Origin: an uncultured Paracoccaceae bacterium
GTDB lineage: Bacteria; Pseudomonadota; Alphaproteobacteria; Rhodobacterales; Rhodobacteraceae
Reading direction: 5' to 3'
Assembly (NCBI GenBank): GCA_947503175.1
Contig: CANNCO010000003.1
Coordinates: 193,501 to 257,500 of the forward strand
DNA length: 64,000 nt
Every line of letters begins with the position of its first letter. Position 1 is the stretch's first letter. Under the pieces are notes generated by a model. It was not told where the DNA came from, did no database searches, and saw nothing but the letters and a program-made list of their open reading frames with translations. Shown piece by piece: positions 1 to 9,123 of the stretch. A program made the translations under genes and the position numbers.

Positions 1-235
1 GTCCGATGACGGCGTAAGCGCCAACGGCGAGAAAAAACAGGCCAAAGAATTTGACGAATAGAGCCGTGTTCCCAAAGACCATTGTGGGAGCCGCAATCAA
101 CACTCCCCCCATCCAAAGTAGCGAAAACGGCACCAGAACAATGTCGGCTTTGTGAAGAAGGAACAGTCTTGCACTGGGCGCCCCCTCCCAGAGGACCCTT
201 TCACCGGGATCGAGATAGGCATCCCAGCCGCTCAT
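1..235 (-). CDS. Uncharacterised small membrane protein, 3' end cut by window edge
   Basis: The ATG at 235-233 opens a frame that stays open to base 1, giving 78 visible residues; the C-terminus is outside the window. It begins MSGWDAYLDPGERVLWEGAP, followed by two hydrophobic stretches (about residues 29-48 and 58-77), so it should be an inner-membrane protein. Its start overlaps by one base the stop of a ten-codon reading frame (267-235) that itself overlaps the stop of the next gene upstream, so it is probably translated by coupling in the pyrB transcript. There is no good ribosome-binding site of its own. The GERVLWEG opening recalls bacterial PH-like membrane proteins, but I cannot assign a function. 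Confidence 0.6.
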   Translation of the reverse strand, partial: MSGWDAYLDPGERVLWEGAPSARLFLLHKADIVLVPFSLLWMGGVLIAAPTMVFGNTALFVKFFGLFFLAVGAYAVIG

Positions 236-263
236 CAGGCAATCTCGTGTACTGCAGAACGGG

Positions 264-368
264 TCATTGCGCGGACACCCAGACCACGATGATGACAATC
301 GCCGCCAGAACCAGCAGCGCCACCATGGCAACCATGCCGGATGCCCGAGGGTCTTTCGGTTCTTGCAT
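264..368 (-). CDS. Small single-pass membrane protein (34 aa) downstream of pyrB
   Basis: This short gene starts at an ATG sharing one base with the pyrB stop (TGATG arrangement) and ends at a TGA at 266-264. The product has a polar start ([11 protein letters not shown]) and one hydrophobic helix at about residues 12-31, ending VWVSAQ. An AGGGGG ribosome-binding site lies in the last codons of pyrB. It is a typical tiny membrane protein translated with the gene ahead. No family is recognised; a role next to pyrimidine synthesis would be guesswork. Confidence 0.55.
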   Translation of the reverse strand: MQEPKDPRASGMVAMVALLVLAAIVIIVVWVSAQ

Positions 369-1330
369 CAGACCATCACCCCCTGATCCTGTTCCGCCCT
401 CTCGGCACGCAGATTGCGCGCCAGCAGGTCCATCGCGGCCATGCGGACAGCGACCCCCATCTCGACCTGTTCCTGAATGACCGAGCGATTGATGTCATCG
501 GCCAGTGTGCCATCGATCTCGACGCCGCGATTCATCGGGCCGGGATGCATGACGATGGCGTCGGGGGCCGCGACAGACATCTTTTCGTCGTCAAGCCCGA
601 AACGGTGGTAATATTCGCGCTCGGACGGGATGAACGCCCCGTCCATGCGCTCCTTCTGAAGTCGCAGCATCATGACGACATCTGCGTCTTTCAGGCCCTC
701 GGCCATGTCGCTCGTGACCTCGACGCCCCAATCGGCCACCCCTGCGGGCATCAGGGTGGGTGGGCCGATCAGCGTCACGCGGTTTTCCATCTTGCCCAAC
801 AGGTAAATGTTCGACCGCGCCACGCGGGAATGGGCGATATCCCCGCAGATCGCGATTCGCAGACGGTGCAGGCGTCCCTTGGCCCGCCGGATCGTCAGCG
901 CATCCAGAAGCGCCTGTGTTGGGTGCTCGTGACGCCCGTCGCCGGCGTTCAGGACCGCACAATTCACCTTTTCGGCCAGAAGGTTGACCGCACCCGAATG
1001 CGGGTGCCGGACCACGAGAAGGTCGGGATGCATTGCGTTCAGTGTCAGCGCCGTGTCGATCAGCGTTTCGCCCTTTTTGATCGACGAGGCCTGAAGCGTC
1101 ATGTTCATTACATCGGCCCCCAGACGCTTGCCCGCCAGTTCGAAACTGGCCTGCGTCCGCGTCGATGCCTCGAAGAACATGTTGATCTGCGTCAGCCCCG
1201 CCAGCGCATCGGAATGTTTCACGTCGCGGCGGTTCAGGTCGACATAACTGTCGGCTAGATCAAGAATGGAACGGATGTCGTCGGGACCCAGATACTCGAT
1301 CCCCAGAAGATGTCTGGCGCTGAAACCCAT
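368..1330 (-). CDS. pyrB: Aspartate carbamoyltransferase catalytic subunit
   Basis: PyrB joins carbamoyl phosphate and L-aspartate to make N-carbamoyl-aspartate, the committed step of pyrimidine synthesis, in the cytoplasm. The 320-residue product has the usual catalytic-chain length. The carbamoyl-phosphate loop STRT is at residues 56-59 inside [18 protein letters not shown], the HPTQALLD motif at 136-143, and HPGPMNRG near 262. No regulatory pyrI chain is next to it. In related bacteria pyrC usually follows; here two small membrane proteins come first and the window then ends. Identification is secure. Confidence 0.97.
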   Translation of the reverse strand: MGFSARHLLGIEYLGPDDIRSILDLADSYVDLNRRDVKHSDALAGLTQINMFFEASTRTQASFELAGKRLGADVMNMTLQASSIKKGETLIDTALTLNAMHPDLLVVRHPHSGAVNLLAEKVNCAVLNAGDGRHEHPTQALLDALTIRRAKGRLHRLRIAICGDIAHSRVARSNIYLLGKMENRVTLIGPPTLMPAGVADWGVEVTSDMAEGLKDADVVMMLRLQKERMDGAFIPSEREYYHRFGLDDEKMSVAAPDAIVMHPGPMNRGVEIDGTLADDINRSVIQEQVEMGVAVRMAAMDLLARNLRAERAEQDQGVMV

Positions 1331-1423
1331 GCGGCGTGCCTCTCCCGATTTCCCCGCTTATAGGTAGGCTGATTGCGGGCGACAAGGATTTACCTTGGCA
1401 CGGGCGCGCCGTAGGTTCGGCCC

Positions 1424-2182
1424 ATGGATCACGCAACCGCACTGGCCCTTCTGGACTGGCAGATCGAACTTGGCGCGACGGAGGCGATCGGGGACGCGCC
1501 CGTGAACCGGTTCGAAAGTGTCGAACCGATGCGGAAGCCCAAGACGCCGGACCTGACACCAGAGCCGCCGGCGGCAGCCGACCCGGTCGCCGAAGCCCGG
1601 GCGCTGGCGGAAAACGCGACCTCTCTCGAAGCCCTCAAGGCGGCCCTTTCCTCGTACCAGCACTGCGACTTGCGGAAGGGTGCGCGGAACCTTGTTTTTG
1701 CCGATGGCACGGCGGGCGCGCGGGTCATGGTGATCGGCGAAGCGCCCGGTCGCGACGAGGATCAGCAGGGGCGTCCTTTTGTCGGGAGGGCCGGGCAGTT
1801 GCTGGATGCGATGTTTGCCGCCATCGACATGGGACGCGACCGGCCGGAGCCGGACAAAGCGCTATACATCACCAACATCCTGCCATGGCGCCCCCCGCAG
1901 AACCGCGACCCGGAACCGGCAGAGATTGCCATGATGCTTCCCTTCGTCACCCGCCATGTGGAGCTTGCCGCGCCCGATATCCTGATCCTGATGGGAAACC
2001 ACGCCTGTCAGGCGCTTCTGGGTCGGAAAGGAATCACCCGGCTGCGCGGCAACTGGACCGAGGCGCTGGGCCGGCCCACATTACCGATGTTCCACCCGGC
2101 CTACCTGTTGCGCAATCCGGCAGCCAAGCGCGAGGCATGGGCCGATCTTCTCGCGCTGCAACACCGTCTGAGGGAGGGCTGA
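1424..2182 (+). CDS. Uracil-DNA glycosylase, family 4-like
   Basis: It removes uracil from DNA to start base-excision repair. The 252-residue protein carries the family 4 signature GEAPGRDEDQQGRPFVGRAG (residues 105-124), the TNILPWRPPQNRDP segment (about 149-162) and FHPAYLLRNP (about 224). Typical family 4 enzymes hold a 4Fe-4S cluster with a CxxC near the front; here only one cysteine is present at that place (YQHCDL, residue 81), so cluster binding is doubtful. The first 65 residues are a variable, proline/alanine-rich extension. The stop overlaps the start of moaB by one base, so the two genes are co-transcribed. Confidence 0.9.
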   Translation: MDHATALALLDWQIELGATEAIGDAPVNRFESVEPMRKPKTPDLTPEPPAAADPVAEARALAENATSLEALKAALSSYQHCDLRKGARNLVFADGTAGARVMVIGEAPGRDEDQQGRPFVGRAGQLLDAMFAAIDMGRDRPEPDKALYITNILPWRPPQNRDPEPAEIAMMLPFVTRHVELAAPDILILMGNHACQALLGRKGITRLRGNWTEALGRPTLPMFHPAYLLRNPAAKREAWADLLALQHRLREG

Positions 2183-2724
2183 TGTCCCGTATCGACGAAA
2201 ACCGACCGTTCCATCCAGTACGGATTGCCGTTCTGACCGTGTCCGACACGCGAACCCCGGAAGATGACAAATCCGGGGATACTCTGGTCGGCCGGATCGA
2301 GGGGGCGGGCCATACGCTCGCCGATCGCGCGATCCTGCCCGATGACCGGGCGAGGGTTGCAGAGAAGCTGCGAGACTGGTGCGCGGACGCTGAAATCGAC
2401 GCGGTGCTGACCACAGGCGGCACGGGTCTGACGGGCCGTGACGTGACCGTCGAGGCGCATCGGGATGTCTATGAGAAAGAGATCGAGGCGTTCGGTACGG
2501 TTTTCACTGTCGTCTCGATGAAAAAGATCGGCACATCCGCAGTGCAATCGCGCGCCTGTGGCGGGGTATCCAATGGCACCTACCTGTTTGCCCTGCCCGG
2601 AAGCCCCGGCGCCTGCAAGGACGCCTGGGACGAGATTCTGGCCTTTCAGTTCGATGCGCGCCACCGGCCCTGCAACTTCGTCGAGATCATGCCGCGTCTC
2701 GACGAACATCTGCGACGGAAATGA
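2182..2724 (+). CDS. moaB: Molybdenum cofactor biosynthesis protein B (MoaB/MogA family)
   Basis: This family binds molybdopterin and, in its active members, adenylylates it before metal insertion. The 180-residue product shows the MoCF-binding fold motifs AVLTVSDTRT near residue 17, TTGGTGLTGRDVT near 79 and FALPGSPGACKDAW toward the end. The ATG overlaps the TGA of the uracil-DNA glycosylase. It lies 12 kb from the fdhD-mobA-mobB-moeA cluster, so Moco genes are split in this genome. Other cofactor genes (moaA, moaC, moaD, moaE) are not in the window. Confidence 0.93.
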   Translation: MSRIDENRPFHPVRIAVLTVSDTRTPEDDKSGDTLVGRIEGAGHTLADRAILPDDRARVAEKLRDWCADAEIDAVLTTGGTGLTGRDVTVEAHRDVYEKEIEAFGTVFTVVSMKKIGTSAVQSRACGGVSNGTYLFALPGSPGACKDAWDEILAFQFDARHRPCNFVEIMPRLDEHLRRK

Positions 2725-2812
2725 CCGGACCGCACGTATCAGTAAGGTGATTTGGAGTTTTCACGCCAAACGCCTAGATTATTGCAGGTAAAGGTAAAAC
2801 CGGGACCGGTAT

Positions 2813-4270
2813 ATGCACTTTCTCCGTCGCAGCCTGATCGGGTTGTTTCTTTTGTCCGTCACCGTCGCTCTGGTCGCGGTTGCCGGCAACGCGGTCTATT
2901 CCGCGATCGAGGCGCGCCGGTCTGCCGATGGCGTGGACCGTCCTGCGCGCGAGCGGGTCTTTGCGGTGAATGTCACCGCCATCGAGATCGGAGAACTGAC
3001 CCCGGAAATCCGCAGTTTCGGCGAGGTGCAAAGCCGCCGGACCCTAGAAATCCGTGCCTCGGCAGCGGGCGAGATCGTCTGGCTTTCCGAACAGTTCGAA
3101 GAAGGTGCGCGGGTCGCTGCCGGAGATCTTCTGGCGCGGATCGACGACCGGGATGCGCAGGGGCGGCTGGATACGGCACGCGCCGACCTGACCGAGGCAG
3201 AGGGCGATCTCAGGGATGCCCGGCGTTCCCTTGAGCTCGCCGAAAGCGAGCTGCAGTCGGCACAGGACCAGACCGAACTCCAGCGCCGCGCGTTGCTGCG
3301 TCAGCGCGACCTTCTCGACCGGGGCGTGGGAACCGAGGCGGCTGTCGAGACCGCCGAACTCGCCGTCGCCGCCGCAGAACAGGCGGTTCTGTCACGCCGT
3401 CAGGCGCTTGCCCAAGCCGAAACCCGGCTGGATCAGGGAGCGACCACCCTTGAACGCCGCCGCATCGCGCTGGCCGAGGCCCGGCGGCGGCTGGCGGACA
3501 CAAAGATTGCCGCACAATTCGACGGGGTTTTATCCGGGGTCGATGTCGTTCAGGGCGGCCTCGTCAGCGCCAACGAACGCCTTGCCGACCTGATCGACCC
3601 CGACGCGCTTGAGGTATCGTTCCGTGTCTCTGCCGGCCAGTATGCCGATCTTCTGGACGCCGCGGGTCAGTTGATCCCCGCGAACATCACGGTCGCACTG
3701 GAGGTGTCAGGCGCCGATCTGATCACGACCGGACAGATCACCCGCGACAGCCCGGCTGTGGGCGAGGGTCAGACCGGCCGGCTTGTCTTTGCAACACTCG
3801 ATGCGGGCGCGGGCCTTCGTCCCGGTGATTTCGTGACGGTCCGGGTCACCGAACCACCGCTACCGAATGTGGCCCTGCTGCCCGCCGCGGCGGTCGACGC
3901 TGGCGGGCAGGTTCTGGTCTTGGCCGAAGACGACAGGCTGGAGGTCGCCAGCGTAACGGTTCTGCGGCGACAGGGCGACGACGTCATCGTGCGTGCGCCG
4001 GATCTGGGCGGGCGCGAGGCCGTTTCCCAACGCACCCCGTTCCTGGGCGCCGGGATCAAGGTGCGCCCGCTGCGCCCCGAACCGCGGGAAAGCGAAGACG
4101 ATCTTGATCTGGTGGAACTCGATGACACCCGCCGCGCCCGGCTGGTTGCCTTTGTCGAGGCCAGCGAGTCAATGCCGGCCGAGGCAAAGGAAAGGGTGCT
4201 CGCACAGCTTCAGCAGCCCCGCGTTTCGGTCCGGATGGTCGAACGCATCGAATCGCGGATGGGGGGATAG
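2813..4270 (+). CDS. RND efflux periplasmic adaptor (HlyD/MFP family)
   Basis: This is the membrane-fusion part of a tripartite efflux pump, linking the inner-membrane RND transporter to an outer-membrane channel. The 485-residue protein has one N-terminal membrane anchor (about residues 5-28), a lipoyl-like half motif (LEIRASAAGEIVWLSEQFEE), a long alpha-helical hairpin rich in Ala/Glu/Arg (about 125-235), the second lipoyl half (IAAQFDGVLSGVDVVQGGLV) and a beta-barrel domain. A C-terminal tail of about 80 residues, rich in acidic residues, is longer than usual. The permease gene follows after 3 bases. No outer-membrane channel gene is adjacent and the substrate is unknown. Confidence 0.9.
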   Translation: MHFLRRSLIGLFLLSVTVALVAVAGNAVYSAIEARRSADGVDRPARERVFAVNVTAIEIGELTPEIRSFGEVQSRRTLEIRASAAGEIVWLSEQFEEGARVAAGDLLARIDDRDAQGRLDTARADLTEAEGDLRDARRSLELAESELQSAQDQTELQRRALLRQRDLLDRGVGTEAAVETAELAVAAAEQAVLSRRQALAQAETRLDQGATTLERRRIALAEARRRLADTKIAAQFDGVLSGVDVVQGGLVSANERLADLIDPDALEVSFRVSAGQYADLLDAAGQLIPANITVALEVSGADLITTGQITRDSPAVGEGQTGRLVFATLDAGAGLRPGDFVTVRVTEPPLPNVALLPAAAVDAGGQVLVLAEDDRLEVASVTVLRRQGDDVIVRAPDLGGREAVSQRTPFLGAGIKVRPLRPEPRESEDDLDLVELDDTRRARLVAFVEASESMPAEAKERVLAQLQQPRVSVRMVERIESRMGG

Positions 4271-4273
4271 GGC

Positions 4274-7200
4274 ATGGGCCTTTCCCCCGGCCCCACCGGC
4301 ATCCTGTCCTATTTCACACGTCACAGAACGGCTGCAAACCTGCTGCTGGCAGTGCTTCTGATCCTTGGCGTTGCGGCCTTCCCGAACATGCGGGCGCAGT
4401 TCTTTCCGGATGTGGTCGTCGACAGCGTGTCCGTCTCCGTCAACTGGGACGGTGCTGGCGCCGATGACGTGGATACGGCCATCGTCCAGGTGCTGGAGCC
4501 CGTTCTGATCGGCGTCCCGGGTGTCGAAAGCACATCGGCCACCTCGCGCGAAGGGCGGGCGTCCATCCAGCTCGAGTTCGAACCGGGCTGGGACATGGCC
4601 CGCGCCACGGATGACGTACAATCAGCAGTCGATACGACGACGACACTGCCCGAGGACGCAGACGATCCGACGGTACGGCGCGACGAGTGGCGCGACCGGG
4701 TGACCGACGTGGTCATTACCGGACCGGTGGGCGTCGACCAGCTCGGTCGGTTTGCGGACGAGTTCACGTCCCGGCTTTTTGCCGAAGGCGTCACGCGGAC
4801 GACGATCCGCGGTCTGGTCGCGCCCGAAACGATTATCGAAGTGCCCTCCATCGCGCTGATCCGCCATGACATAACGCTGCGCGAGATTGCGGATGCCGTC
4901 GCCGAAGAAGCCGACGCCGATCCGGCGGGCGATGTAACGGGCACCGCGCGGGTTCGGACGGGCATTGCCAAGCGGACCGCCGAAGACATCGAAGCCATCG
5001 CGTTGCGCACCAACCCGGACGGTTCGACCCTGACCATCCGCGATCTGGCCGAGGTTCGGGTCGAGGGAATCGACCGTGAGCGGGCCTATTTCGTTGGCCC
5101 TGATCCGGCGATCTCGATCCGTGTCGACCGGCCCGTGCAGGGCGATGCGATCGACATTCAGAGCGATGTGGAGCGCGTGGCGTCCGAGTTGGAGCTGACA
5201 TTGCCGCAAGGCGTCCGGATCGATCTGATCCGCACCCGTGCCGAGGCCATTACGGGGCGGCTCAATATCCTTCTGGACAACGGAATGATGGGGCTGGGCC
5301 TTGTTCTTGCACTTCTGTTTCTGTTCCTGAATGCCCGCACCGCGTTCTGGGTCGCAGTCGGCATTCCGGTGGCCATGACTGCCGCCATCGCAATGATGTA
5401 TGCTGCGGGACTGACGCTCAACATGATCTCGCTCTTTGCGCTGATCATCACCCTTGGAATTGTCGTGGACGACGCGATTGTCGTGGGCGAACACGCTGAT
5501 TTCCGGGCCAGACGGCTGGGCGAAGATCCGGTGACCGCTGCCGAAACAGCCGCGAAACGGATGTTCACACCGGTGTTTTCGGCAACCATTACGACGATCA
5601 TCGCCTTTTTCGGTCTTGTTGCCATCGGCGGGCGCTTTGGCGATCTGATCTCGGACATCCCGTTTACGGTGATCGTCGTTCTGGCGGCATCGCTGATCGA
5701 ATGCTTCCTGATCCTGCCCAATCACATGGCCCATTCCATCGCCCATTCGGCCCGCGAGCACTGGTATGACTGGCCGTCGCGGCAGGTGAACAAGGGGTTC
5801 CGCTGGGTCCGTGAGACTCTGTTCCGCCCGTTGATGGCAGGTGTCATACGCGCCCGTTATCCGGTGCTTGCGGGGGCTGTTGTTCTTTTGGCCAGCCAGG
5901 CCGCACTTGTGATCTCAGGCGATGTGCAATGGCGCTTCTTCAACGCGCCCGAACGCGGCTCGGTCAGCGGAAATTTCGCCATGCTTCCCGGCGCAACCCG
6001 CGACGATACGATGGAAATGATGCGCGCGCTTCAGACCGCCGTGGACGAGCTGGGCGAACAATACGAGGCTGAACACGGCCGCAACCCGGTGGATTACGTC
6101 ATCGCCGAGATCGGCGGCGGGACCGGACGCGGTCTGGCCGGGGCCGATACGAAACAGCCTGATCAGCTGGGGTCGATCGCCATTGAACTGATCGATCCCG
6201 ACCTGCGCCCCTATTCGTCGTTCCAGTTCGTTGCGGACCTGCAGGATGCCGCGCCGCGTTTGCCGCTGTTGGAGACGATCAGTTTCCGGGGCTGGCGGTC
6301 CGGACCCGGTGGCGATGCGCTAGAGATCCAGATTTACGGCGCCGATGCAGAGACGCTCAAGGCGGCCGCCGAAGACCTCAAGACGCAGTTGGCGCAATTC
6401 CCGGAAGTGTCCGCGCTGGAAGACAGCCTTGCCTATGACAAGGAGGAGCTGATCCTAGAACTGACGCCCCAGGGACAGGCGCTTGGCTTTACAATTGACG
6501 GGCTGGGGCGGGTGCTGCGCGACCGGCTGAATGGGATCGAAGCGGCGACTTTCCCCGATGGTCCCCGCTCGGCAACGATCCGGGTCGAGCTTCCCGAGGG
6601 CGAACTGACCGCCGATTTTCTGGAGCGCACTCAACTTCGCGCGGGGCCAGGCACCTACGTCCCCCTTGCCGATATCGTCGCGGTTGAAAGCCGCACTGGC
6701 TTCTCGACCGTCCGGCGGGAAAACGGCATTCGTCAGGTCACCGTCTCGGGCGATATCTCCGAGGATAATCCCGCCCGCGCGCAGGCGATCACGGCGGCAC
6801 TGCAGGATACGATCCTGCGCGAGGTGGAGGAAAGCTTTGGGGTGGCGACCTTCATGGCTGGTCTGGCCGAGGACGAGTCGAACTTCCTGTCCGATGCCCT
6901 GAATGGGCTGATCCTGTGTCTGGCGGGTATTTACCTGACGCTTGCATGGGTCTTTTCCAGCTGGACGCGGCCCGTGGTGGTGATGGGGATCATCCCCTTC
7001 GGACTTGTTGGCGCGATCTACGGCCATGCGGTCTGGGACGTGCCGCTTTCGATGTTCTCGGTTGTTGGCCTGATCGGCATGGTCGGCATCATCATCAACG
7101 ACTCGATCGTTCTGGTGACAACCATCGACGAGCATGGAGAGACGCGCGGGCTTTTCCCCGCGATCATCGATGGCGCGGCCGACCGGTTGCGCCCGGTGCT

Positions 7201-7645
7201 GCTTACGACACTGACAACGGTTCTCGGGTTGTCGCCGCTTCTGTTTGAAACCTCGACACAGGCGCAGTTCCTGAAACCGACTGTGATCACGCTGGTCTAC
7301 GGGCTCGGGTTCGGGATGCTGCTCGTGTTGCTGCTGGTCCCCGCGCTAATGGCGATCGGGCAGGATCTCGCGGCGAACCGCATCGCGCTTCGGCGCGCCG
7401 TCCGGACGCCGGCTCTCTCGGGGATTGTGCTGGGAGGCGCCGCCGTGATGACCGCGCTCTTTGCCGCGACGCTGGGGACGGTGATCGTTCGGGGCGAACT
7501 GCCGGGCCTGTTCGCAAACCTGCTTCCCACAGACCTCGCAGGTTCCGTCGGGGCCGCATTGGCGCTTTTTGTGACGGGCGCGGCGGTTGTGACGCTGGTC
7601 TTCTGGATCGTTGGCGCGCTGGTTCTGAGACCCAGATCAGGCTAG
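4274..7645 (+). CDS. RND-family efflux transporter permease
   Basis: This is the proton-driven pump of the tripartite system begun by the preceding adaptor. The 1123-residue protein has the classic duplicated layout: TM1 near residue 18, a large periplasmic loop, a block of helices around 330-510 that contains the proton-relay sequence VDDAIVVGEH, a second periplasmic loop, then a second helix block from about 875. An extra C-terminal part (about 1040-1123) adds two hydrophobic helices beyond the usual 12. Its TAG stop shares the CTAG tetramer with the stop of the convergent gene. Sequence alone does not tell drug, metal or lipid export apart. Confidence 0.92.
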   Translation: MGLSPGPTGILSYFTRHRTAANLLLAVLLILGVAAFPNMRAQFFPDVVVDSVSVSVNWDGAGADDVDTAIVQVLEPVLIGVPGVESTSATSREGRASIQLEFEPGWDMARATDDVQSAVDTTTTLPEDADDPTVRRDEWRDRVTDVVITGPVGVDQLGRFADEFTSRLFAEGVTRTTIRGLVAPETIIEVPSIALIRHDITLREIADAVAEEADADPAGDVTGTARVRTGIAKRTAEDIEAIALRTNPDGSTLTIRDLAEVRVEGIDRERAYFVGPDPAISIRVDRPVQGDAIDIQSDVERVASELELTLPQGVRIDLIRTRAEAITGRLNILLDNGMMGLGLVLALLFLFLNARTAFWVAVGIPVAMTAAIAMMYAAGLTLNMISLFALIITLGIVVDDAIVVGEHADFRARRLGEDPVTAAETAAKRMFTPVFSATITTIIAFFGLVAIGGRFGDLISDIPFTVIVVLAASLIECFLILPNHMAHSIAHSAREHWYDWPSRQVNKGFRWVRETLFRPLMAGVIRARYPVLAGAVVLLASQAALVISGDVQWRFFNAPERGSVSGNFAMLPGATRDDTMEMMRALQTAVDELGEQYEAEHGRNPVDYVIAEIGGGTGRGLAGADTKQPDQLGSIAIELIDPDLRPYSSFQFVADLQDAAPRLPLLETISFRGWRSGPGGDALEIQIYGADAETLKAAAEDLKTQLAQFPEVSALEDSLAYDKEELILELTPQGQALGFTIDGLGRVLRDRLNGIEAATFPDGPRSATIRVELPEGELTADFLERTQLRAGPGTYVPLADIVAVESRTGFSTVRRENGIRQVTVSGDISEDNPARAQAITAALQDTILREVEESFGVATFMAGLAEDESNFLSDALNGLILCLAGIYLTLAWVFSSWTRPVVVMGIIPFGLVGAIYGHAVWDVPLSMFSVVGLIGMVGIIINDSIVLVTTIDEHGETRGLFPAIIDGAADRLRPVLLTTLTTVLGLSPLLFETSTQAQFLKPTVITLVYGLGFGMLLVLLLVPALMAIGQDLAANRIALRRAVRTPALSGIVLGGAAVMTALFAATLGTVIVRGELPGLFANLLPTDLAGSVGAALALFVTGAAVVTLVFWIVGALVLRPRSG

Positions 7646-8451
7646 CCGCCTGTGCAGCCTTGGATATCCACCGCCTGCCCGTCGCCAAGGACCGTGACCC
7701 GCACATCCTGACGCGCCATCGAGAAGGGCGCCGCATCCGGCGGCACCATCTCCGTCACAGCCGTCAGAACACCGCCCGCGCGGGTGACGGACGGTTCGGC
7801 GACCCAGACAGACGGATCGGCAAGTTCCACCACCGCATCCTCTTCGCCGGACATCTGTGGCATGTCGATTGTAACGGTGACCTTCAGACCATCGGAAATC
7901 GGCTCGGTCCGGCAAATGACAGCGCCCACGCCAGCCTCGCCCTCGGTCATCGGGCGGTCGGCGAGTGCCGCACGGATCACCTTGTTGTCCGCACCGGGCG
8001 CGGGTGGCAGTTCGGCCGAAAATGCTATGGTCGCAGGGATACAGATATCAAGACAGACCCCGATCTCCATCTCACCCTCGACATGGATTGGTGCGGTCGG
8101 ATCCTGCGGGCGCAACTCGATCGGAATCGTCACCGCCCCGTCGTAACCGACGCTGCGCAAACCGTTCTGCACGAAAACGTCCGGCACCGGCCAGTGCGGC
8201 GCGAAGCCGGCCAGGTTTTCGGATCCCTGCCAGCTAAAACGCGGCGGAATACCGGCATCTCCCGGGGCGCGCCAATAGGTCTTCCACCCAGGCGCAAGCT
8301 CGATCCGGATCGCCGCCATCTGGGTGCCGCCCTCCATCTGCCACCCGGGCAGGATGCTGCCGGAGACCACGTCGTCCACATTCTGGGCGACGGCGGCAAG
8401 CGGCAGGGCTGCCACAAGGGCAAGCGTTGGCAGGAACGACGTTCTGATCAT
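7642..8451 (-). CDS. Periplasmic protein with DsbD N-terminal-like domain
   Basis: The 269-residue product has a clear signal peptide (residues 1-22, ending LAAVAQ) and resembles the periplasmic alpha domain of DsbD, the thiol-disulfide reductase, without the membrane and thioredoxin parts. It contains a GVCLDICIP segment with two cysteines spaced C-x3-C, which could be the redox pair, and a WxxTYWRAPGDAGIPP region typical of this domain. A third cysteine lies near the C-terminus (QGCTGG). It probably exchanges electrons with another membrane protein coded elsewhere. It converges on the RND gene, with the stop codons overlapping. Confidence 0.78.
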   Translation of the reverse strand: MIRTSFLPTLALVAALPLAAVAQNVDDVVSGSILPGWQMEGGTQMAAIRIELAPGWKTYWRAPGDAGIPPRFSWQGSENLAGFAPHWPVPDVFVQNGLRSVGYDGAVTIPIELRPQDPTAPIHVEGEMEIGVCLDICIPATIAFSAELPPAPGADNKVIRAALADRPMTEGEAGVGAVICRTEPISDGLKVTVTIDMPQMSGEEDAVVELADPSVWVAEPSVTRAGGVLTAVTEMVPPDAAPFSMARQDVRVTVLGDGQAVDIQGCTGG

Positions 8452-8565
8452 TCCGGGAACATATTCATCCTGCGGAAATTAGGAAATCACATTCCAGCGA
8501 ACACGGCGTGCCCTTGCATCGACCCCGCCCGCTGGCCCACAGTCCTTTTGGGAGCGGAATCACAC

Positions 8566-9123
8566 ATGCAGGACCTGACGGGCAAACTTCTGATCGCGAT
8601 GCCGGGAATGACCGACCCGCGCTTTGAAAAAAGCGTTGTCTTCCTGTGCGAACACACACCCGAGGGCGCGATGGGCCTGATCGTCAACAAGGTCGCGGCG
8701 GATGTGGATGTCGGGGAGTTGCTGGAACGGCTTGAAATCACGTCCGATCCGGGGGTGACTCTGCCGCGCCTCAACTATGGCGGGCCGGTCGATACGGGGC
8801 GCGGATTTGTTCTGCATTCGCATGAATACCAAACGGAATCGGCGACCCTTGCAGTGACGCCCGAACTGTCGCTGACCGCAACGCTGGATATCCTTCATGA
8901 CATTGCAAAAGGCACGGGGCCGGAACAGGCGATTCTGGCTCTTGGATACGCGGGATGGGGCGAGGGCCAGCTTGAGGCCGAGATACAGGGCAATGGCTGG
9001 CTGACCTGCGATTCGAACGCAGCGCTGGTCTTCGAGGCCGATCCGACCGTGAAATGGGCGGGCGCTCTGGGAACACTCGGGGTCGATCCGCTGACCCTGT
9101 CAGCGACCGCGGGCCGCGCTTAA
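8566..9123 (+). CDS. YqgE/AlgH family protein
   Basis: The 185-residue product matches the YqgE/AlgH family (UPF0301): LLIAMPGMTDPRFEKSVVFL at the start, HTPEGAMGLIVNK, YGGPVDTGRGFVLH, and LGYAGWGEGQLEAEI. The family is widespread; AlgH was named from alginate regulation in Pseudomonas, but its molecular role is still unclear. The ATG at 8566 gives the usual family N-terminus (MQDLTGKLL) and has GGAGCGG upstream. The gene is divergent from the DsbD-like gene and convergent with the Sua5-type gene, sharing a TTAA at the stops. Confidence 0.93.
   Translation: MQDLTGKLLIAMPGMTDPRFEKSVVFLCEHTPEGAMGLIVNKVAADVDVGELLERLEITSDPGVTLPRLNYGGPVDTGRGFVLHSHEYQTESATLAVTPELSLTATLDILHDIAKGTGPEQAILALGYAGWGEGQLEAEIQGNGWLTCDSNAALVFEADPTVKWAGALGTLGVDPLTLSATAGRA

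Noticed and set aside
341-1258. 305-residue frame opposite pyrB
   Set aside because: The His/Arg/Asp-rich composition is typical of an antisense frame; pyrB on the other strand has all its motifs.
2751-2770. TTTGG / CCAAA repeat ahead of the RND adaptor as a repressor site
   Set aside because: Five-base arms are too short to separate from chance, and no regulator gene is adjacent.
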